Below, piece after piece: positions 60,214 through 64,000 of a DNA stretch of 64,000 bases; positions within the stretch are counted from its first letter, which is position 1, and each line of letters opens with the position of its first letter. Both the position numbers and the translations under genes were made by a program. The notes beneath the pieces are model-generated. The model ran no database searches and had not been told where the DNA came from. It saw only the letters and a list, made by a program, of their open reading frames with translations. The stretch spans positions 186,001 through 250,000 of the forward strand of contig NZ_MZXW01000050.1 in the NCBI RefSeq assembly GCF_004123905.1, read 5' to 3'. Source of the DNA: Bradyrhizobium betae (GTDB lineage: Bacteria > Pseudomonadota > Alphaproteobacteria > Rhizobiales > Xanthobacteraceae).

Positions 60214-62849
60214 GCCATCTCCTCCAACTGGGCGAACGGCGCCGGGTCCAAGGTCAGAAGCTCGCTCGGCCTTGCGATGCCCTGCTCGACATGCATCCGC
60301 GACGCCAGCAACCGGACTTGGCGCGAGGGAATGGTCTGGGCATAGGGTGTCGTGCCGCCATAGAGCTTGACGAGGTCGATGGCGACGATTCCAGGCACAG
60401 ATTGCGCCGCCGCGATCACGTCGGATTGCTGCACAGCCTGGCCGAGCTCACGCGTGTCGAAGGCAAAGTGCGTACGCAGCGCGGCTTCGACCGCGGCCAG
60501 TACAGCCTTGGCGTCGAAATCGGGATCGCGCTTGACCTTCAGTCCAATCCGGAACGTGCTGGACTGGTAGGGCAGCAGTGCCACCGCGACATGCGGATCG
60601 CCCCCAGCCTTGAGCGCGGCGAGCAAATTGATCCACACCGGGCTTGCGGAATTGACGGGCGCGCCGGGCGGCCCCGCGATCGTGATGGCGACGGTCTTTC
60701 CCCGCGGCAGTTGCAGCACCTGCGCCTGCGCCTTGGCAACGCCGGTGAAGGCGCTGGCAAAATCCTCGTAGTCGAGAACGGACACCACGCGGCCGAGCGT
60801 GCGCGCGCCGAGCGGAATGCTGCGCCGCGCGGCATCAGCCGGCTCCGGGTCATTGCCGCCCTCGGCGGCGAGCGGGTTGCTGACGCCCTTGAGTCCGAGC
60901 GGGCGCGACAGCAACTGGCTCAGGGTCTCGGCGCGGACATTGCCGGCGATGCCGATGCCCTTGCGATAGGTGGCGCGGACATTGTTGAGCCCGCTCGGCA
61001 GCCGTGCGCCGCTGGCTCCGTCGCCGAACTTCACGAGATTGCGGCCCTGCTCGTCGACATCGAGCGCGAAAGCGTGATCGGTCGCGGCCGCACCGTACAG
61101 GGTCGTGCGCTCGTGCCATGCGATCTCGCCGATCCGCAGCGTCAATTCGCTCGCGGCGCCGCTCTCATTTGCGGCAGCGCGATAGGTCAGCGGCACCTGC
61201 TTCAGCTCGAATTGCTGGAACGGCTGGGCCGCATCGCCGGAGCCGAGGATCTGCGTCACCGTCTCGCCATGCGAGGCCGTCACGACATTGGCGTGGACGA
61301 CCACGCTGCCACGCTCGAGACCGTTGGCAAGCGGTGGGTCGATTTGAAGCGTGCAGCGACCGGAATCGACTGTTTGGACGGACACCAGCGTCGCCTGCAC
61401 GACCACCGCTTGGCCATCGGCGGCGCGATTGCCGCGCACGAGCAGCCGCCGCCCGGGGACGAAGCCATCGGCACCGACGGCAGCGGGGATGCTGTCGCCC
61501 GTTACGGCGTCGTCGACGGGGTACGGAGCCAGTTTGAGATCCTCAGACTGCGCGAAGACGGTACAGCGCCGAACCTGGTCCTGATAGCGATCGTAATTGG
61601 ACCCACGCAATTGCAACCGCGTGACCTTGCCGGCGAGTGCGAACTCCGCACGCGACGTCTCGTCCGCATCGGCGACCTTAAAGACGTCTAGATGCGAGCC
61701 CAGATCGAGGACGACGTCCGAGTTACCGATGGCCTTGACGACGATCTGTATGGAACCCCTTGCGGCCATCGAAAGCACGACGTAGCCGCCGGTGCGGACC
61801 TCTGAATAGACTGTATCGAGATCGATGAAGCCGCCGTCGTTGGTCGCGCCCGCAGGCGAGATGGCATAGTCAGGCCAGTCCTTCGCGTTGCTTCCGTTTG
61901 GATAGTTGCTGCGAAAATCAGCAGACATCGACATCCACATCGGCGCGTTGTGGCCGAACGGCGCGGCGCGCTTGCGCAGCGCATACACCTTGGAATCCTG
62001 CGTCGCTTCGACGTTGGTCAGGCCGACACGCCAGGTGACCTTGGTGCGATCGAAATCCGATTGCAGCTCGACGCTGTCGATGAAGCGGAAGTCCCAATTG
62101 GTGTCATTGGTGCCGGGATCGAAGGCGTCGCCGACGATCAGCAGCGCATCGCCCGGCTTCAGATTGTTGCGCTGGCCGGCGAGGTAGGTGACCGTATCTT
62201 CCTTGCCCGGCCGCCTTGTCTCCGCCATCCATGGCCGGATCGCATTCCAGGCCGGCCGTGCGACGTCCAGCCGCTCGACGGTTTCAAAAGTCTGCGGCTT
62301 CTCGCCCGGCCCTGGCAGGCTCTGCACCTTGGTGCCGATGTCGATCGAGACCTGCGCGGGCACCCCGGTGACGAAGCTGCCCGGCTCGGGCGACAGTTTT
62401 GGCGGCGGCGCAGGCGGCGTTTCCAGCGTGAAGGCGAGCCAGGTCTCGGCGGCAACGCCGGGCCGCAGACGGTAGCCGATCAGCCGGCCCATCTCCTGGA
62501 GCGAAACCCGCTCCAGCGCAGTGCGAAGATAGGATTCGTTGGCGATGCGCTCCTGGTAGAAGGTCAGTACGTCGGCGGCGCAGGCGAAGGCGTCGATCAG
62601 GCCGATGGTGAAATCGTCGTCGTTACGGCTTTGCAACTTGCCGAGTGGGCCGAACGCGGCAGATGACAGCGCAGCATGCAGGCTATCGCGGAACTGGGCG
62701 TAGTCGCCGACCCGGTAGGCGATGGCGGAAAGGCCGTAGCGGTTCGAGATGCCTTGCGGCGTCTCGGCTTCGACGCCGGCGCAGCAGCCGCAGCTTTCGC
62801 TGCCGGCAGGCAAAGCGGGCGGCTTGATGACCGGGATGGGTAGCGTCAT
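60210..62849 (-). CDS. gpJ-like putative baseplate assembly protein (second of two)
   Basis: The 879-aa protein has an N-terminal part with CGCCAG and the tail-specific pattern FTIGLIDAFACAADVLTFYQERIANESYLRTALERVSLQEMGRLIGYRLRPGVAAE. The C-terminal ~350 residues form a baseplate-J-like domain (LVKFGDGASGARLPSGLNNVRATYRKGIGIAGNVRAETLSQLL...SVLDYEDFASAFTGVAKAQAQVL). It belongs to the family annotated as putative baseplate assembly protein in contractile tail-like clusters. It overlaps the genes on both sides by 4 bp. The gene upstream (62846-64000) encodes a paralogous J-domain, so two form a tandem pair. Confidence 0.8.
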   Translation of the reverse strand: MTLPIPVIKPPALPAGSESCGCCAGVEAETPQGISNRYGLSAIAYRVGDYAQFRDSLHAALSSAAFGPLGKLQSRNDDDFTIGLIDAFACAADVLTFYQERIANESYLRTALERVSLQEMGRLIGYRLRPGVAAETWLAFTLETPPAPPPKLSPEPGSFVTGVPAQVSIDIGTKVQSLPGPGEKPQTFETVERLDVARPAWNAIRPWMAETRRPGKEDTVTYLAGQRNNLKPGDALLIVGDAFDPGTNDTNWDFRFIDSVELQSDFDRTKVTWRVGLTNVEATQDSKVYALRKRAAPFGHNAPMWMSMSADFRSNYPNGSNAKDWPDYAISPAGATNDGGFIDLDTVYSEVRTGGYVVLSMAARGSIQIVVKAIGNSDVVLDLGSHLDVFKVADADETSRAEFALAGKVTRLQLRGSNYDRYQDQVRRCTVFAQSEDLKLAPYPVDDAVTGDSIPAAVGADGFVPGRRLLVRGNRAADGQAVVVQATLVSVQTVDSGRCTLQIDPPLANGLERGSVVVHANVVTASHGETVTQILGSGDAAQPFQQFELKQVPLTYRAAANESGAASELTLRIGEIAWHERTTLYGAAATDHAFALDVDEQGRNLVKFGDGASGARLPSGLNNVRATYRKGIGIAGNVRAETLSQLLSRPLGLKGVSNPLAAEGGNDPEPADAARRSIPLGARTLGRVVSVLDYEDFASAFTGVAKAQAQVLQLPRGKTVAITIAGPPGAPVNSASPVWINLLAALKAGGDPHVAVALLPYQSSTFRIGLKVKRDPDFDAKAVLAAVEAALRTHFAFDTRELGQAVQQSDVIAAAQSVPGIVAIDLVKLYGGTTPYAQTIPSRQVRLLASRMHVEQGIARPSELLTLDPAPFAQLEEMA

Positions 62850-64000
62850 TTGCCGCCTCCCGCTTCGATGATGAGCCGGCCGCGCTCGCGGAAGCTCGGG
62901 TTGTTGGCGAGCTGCGCGATCTCGAGGCTGCCGATCGGGATTACCTCGTCTTTCAGTGATGTCGCGAGTGGAGAGATGAATCGCTGGAATTTCTCGGCCT
63001 GCACCGCCTCGACGCCCTCGACCGCCTGTGCAGCTGCGATGATGCGGCTGAGATAGACGGGATCGCCGAAGGAGAAATTGTCGGGGTGGAATAGGCCGAG
63101 CGTGCCGTCAGGCAGCACCGTGCTCGACAGCACCGTCCGTACCACTTGGGCGACCTCGGCGCGGAAATAGTCCGGCTTGACGCAGACATGCAGCGTGACG
63201 TCGAGCGGCACGTAGCGCGGCGGACGCACGTCGAGATCGTAGCCGGCCATCCTGAACCGCTCGAGATGGTTGCGCACTTGTGCCGCGAAGGGGGCGTCGA
63301 CGGCGCCGCCGCCGAAGCGGTCGGGCGTCACGAACACGGTGTACCAGCTGCCGGTCCAACGGAACGTCGCGGCGGCGCGCTGCACATCGGCGCGCCGCTC
63401 AGTCGCGGCGGCGTAGTCGGCTGCCGTCACCGCTCGCTCCTGGGTGCGGAAGGCCTGCGGCGCGTCGCGCCGTGCCGCCTCGATGGCCTCGGGGTCGATG
63501 CCGCCGGAGGCAGGAAGCGGGTTGCGCACGGCGGTGAACACGCCATTCGTCGCGCTGACGATATGCGCGATGGCCTCAGCGCCGACATTGCCTGCCGTGC
63601 CGTTGCCGATCCGGTAGGTCGCGGTGAACGCGGTATCCTCCGCGGGCCGCTTGCCGAGCAGGCCGTCGCCGAACCGCAGCAAAGCGCGGCTGTGGTTGTC
63701 GATCTCGACGACGACGTGGGGCATATTGCCGGCGCTGTCGATCAGATCGCGCCTCGGCAGCCAATGTTCCGTAGTGCCGGCGACTTGTCCGGTGAGATCG
63801 ACAATGGCGGGAGTGGCATCACGCGGCGACAAAAGAGCGAACGCACTCGCCGCCCACCACGGTGTGTCCTTGCTGACGGGAACGGCGAGCAGCGCGCCGA
63901 GATCGAAGGATTGCGTCAACGGGCTGTTCGCCAATGCCGGGCGGAAGCGGGCCGGCACGGTCACATCCGGGATCGACGTGCAGCAATTGCCTGGCGCTGA
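62846..64000 (-). CDS. gpJ-like putative baseplate assembly protein (first of two, partial)
   Basis: The frame is open to the window edge; the stop is at 62846 and 385 codons are visible. The J-like region is unmistakable: VVVEIDNHSRALLRFGDGLLGKRPAEDTAFTATYRIGNGTAGNVGAEAIAHI, then RTQERAVTAADYAAATERRADVQRAAATFRWTGSWYTVFVTPDRFG and a C-terminal block LEIAQLANNPSFRERGRLIIEAGGGK. The start is not visible; in-frame GTG codons near 63964 are probably internal. The amino end would lie to the right, together with any other baseplate, tube and sheath genes. Confidence 0.78.
   Translation of the reverse strand, partial: SAPGNCCTSIPDVTVPARFRPALANSPLTQSFDLGALLAVPVSKDTPWWAASAFALLSPRDATPAIVDLTGQVAGTTEHWLPRRDLIDSAGNMPHVVVEIDNHSRALLRFGDGLLGKRPAEDTAFTATYRIGNGTAGNVGAEAIAHIVSATNGVFTAVRNPLPASGGIDPEAIEAARRDAPQAFRTQERAVTAADYAAATERRADVQRAAATFRWTGSWYTVFVTPDRFGGGAVDAPFAAQVRNHLERFRMAGYDLDVRPPRYVPLDVTLHVCVKPDYFRAEVAQVVRTVLSSTVLPDGTLGLFHPDNFSFGDPVYLSRIIAAAQAVEGVEAVQAEKFQRFISPLATSLKDEVIPIGSLEIAQLANNPSFRERGRLIIEAGGGK

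Noticed and set aside
1..64000. CRISPR arrays, tRNA, rRNA and insertion sequences
   Set aside because: No regularly spaced direct repeats, no cloverleaf with acceptor end, no transposase and no terminal inverted repeats with target duplications were seen by reading; short RNAs could still be missed.

Overview
The window reads as a chromosomal segment of a GC-rich alphaproteobacterium, most likely Bradyrhizobium or a close relative. The grounds are GC-rich coding with many 4-bp ATGA/GTGA gene overlaps, a complete HutF-type histidine locus, several Bug and Liv type binding proteins, and short palindromic intergenic repeats of the kind common in that genus. The genus call is inference; no marker RNA is present, and I saw no tRNA, rRNA, insertion sequence or CRISPR array.

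Layout. 1-6.6 kb: the tail of a PxpA-like gene, a RidA-like gene, a cytoplasmic BisC-type molybdoenzyme, a GHSKG hydrolase, an AraC regulator and an unknown protein. The last two share a tandem 10-bp repeat upstream. 6.7-15.4 kb: two paralogous regulators of about 950 residues (OmpR-type winged helix, NB-ARC-like ATPase, helical repeats) flank a stress cassette (HisKA_2 kinase, VOC protein, OsmC, MsrA). 15.7-24.8 kb: an orphan Bug binding protein, an MFS transporter, and a nodT-macA-macB efflux operon followed by an OmpR/EnvZ-type pair. 24.8-25.9 kb: a gene-free block of repeats and predicted hairpins. 25.9-34.5 kb: a TonB siderophore receptor, a small secreted protein, a stand-alone BamA, a second AraC regulator, a catalase-like protein lacking the distal histidine, and a phosphoribosyltransferase.

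34.5-45.1 kb: an M20 amidohydrolase and a nitrate/taurine-type ABC importer lie on the same strand as hutC-hutF. These diverge from hutI-hutH-hutU across a perfect 20-bp palindrome that is very probably the HutC operator. No hutG was found. 45.1-54.3 kb: a TetR regulator diverges, across two near-identical palindromic sites, from a three-subunit molybdenum hydroxylase (FAD, 2Fe-2S and Mo subunits) and a complete Liv-type ABC importer. Together these look like an uptake-and-oxidation operon for an unidentified organic substrate.

54.3-64 kb: a minus-strand operon running off the right edge encodes a phage-tail-like baseplate module. It has two tandem gpJ-like baseplate proteins (the first cut by the window edge), a gpI-like tail protein with a beta-rich C-terminus, a 1060-residue beta-helix protein with a DUF6519-like start, and a small LysM-like protein. 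No lysis, capsid, integrase or portal genes are visible. This makes a contractile injection system or tailocin-like particle the most interesting candidate in the window; sheath, tube and ATPase genes would have to lie beyond base 64000.
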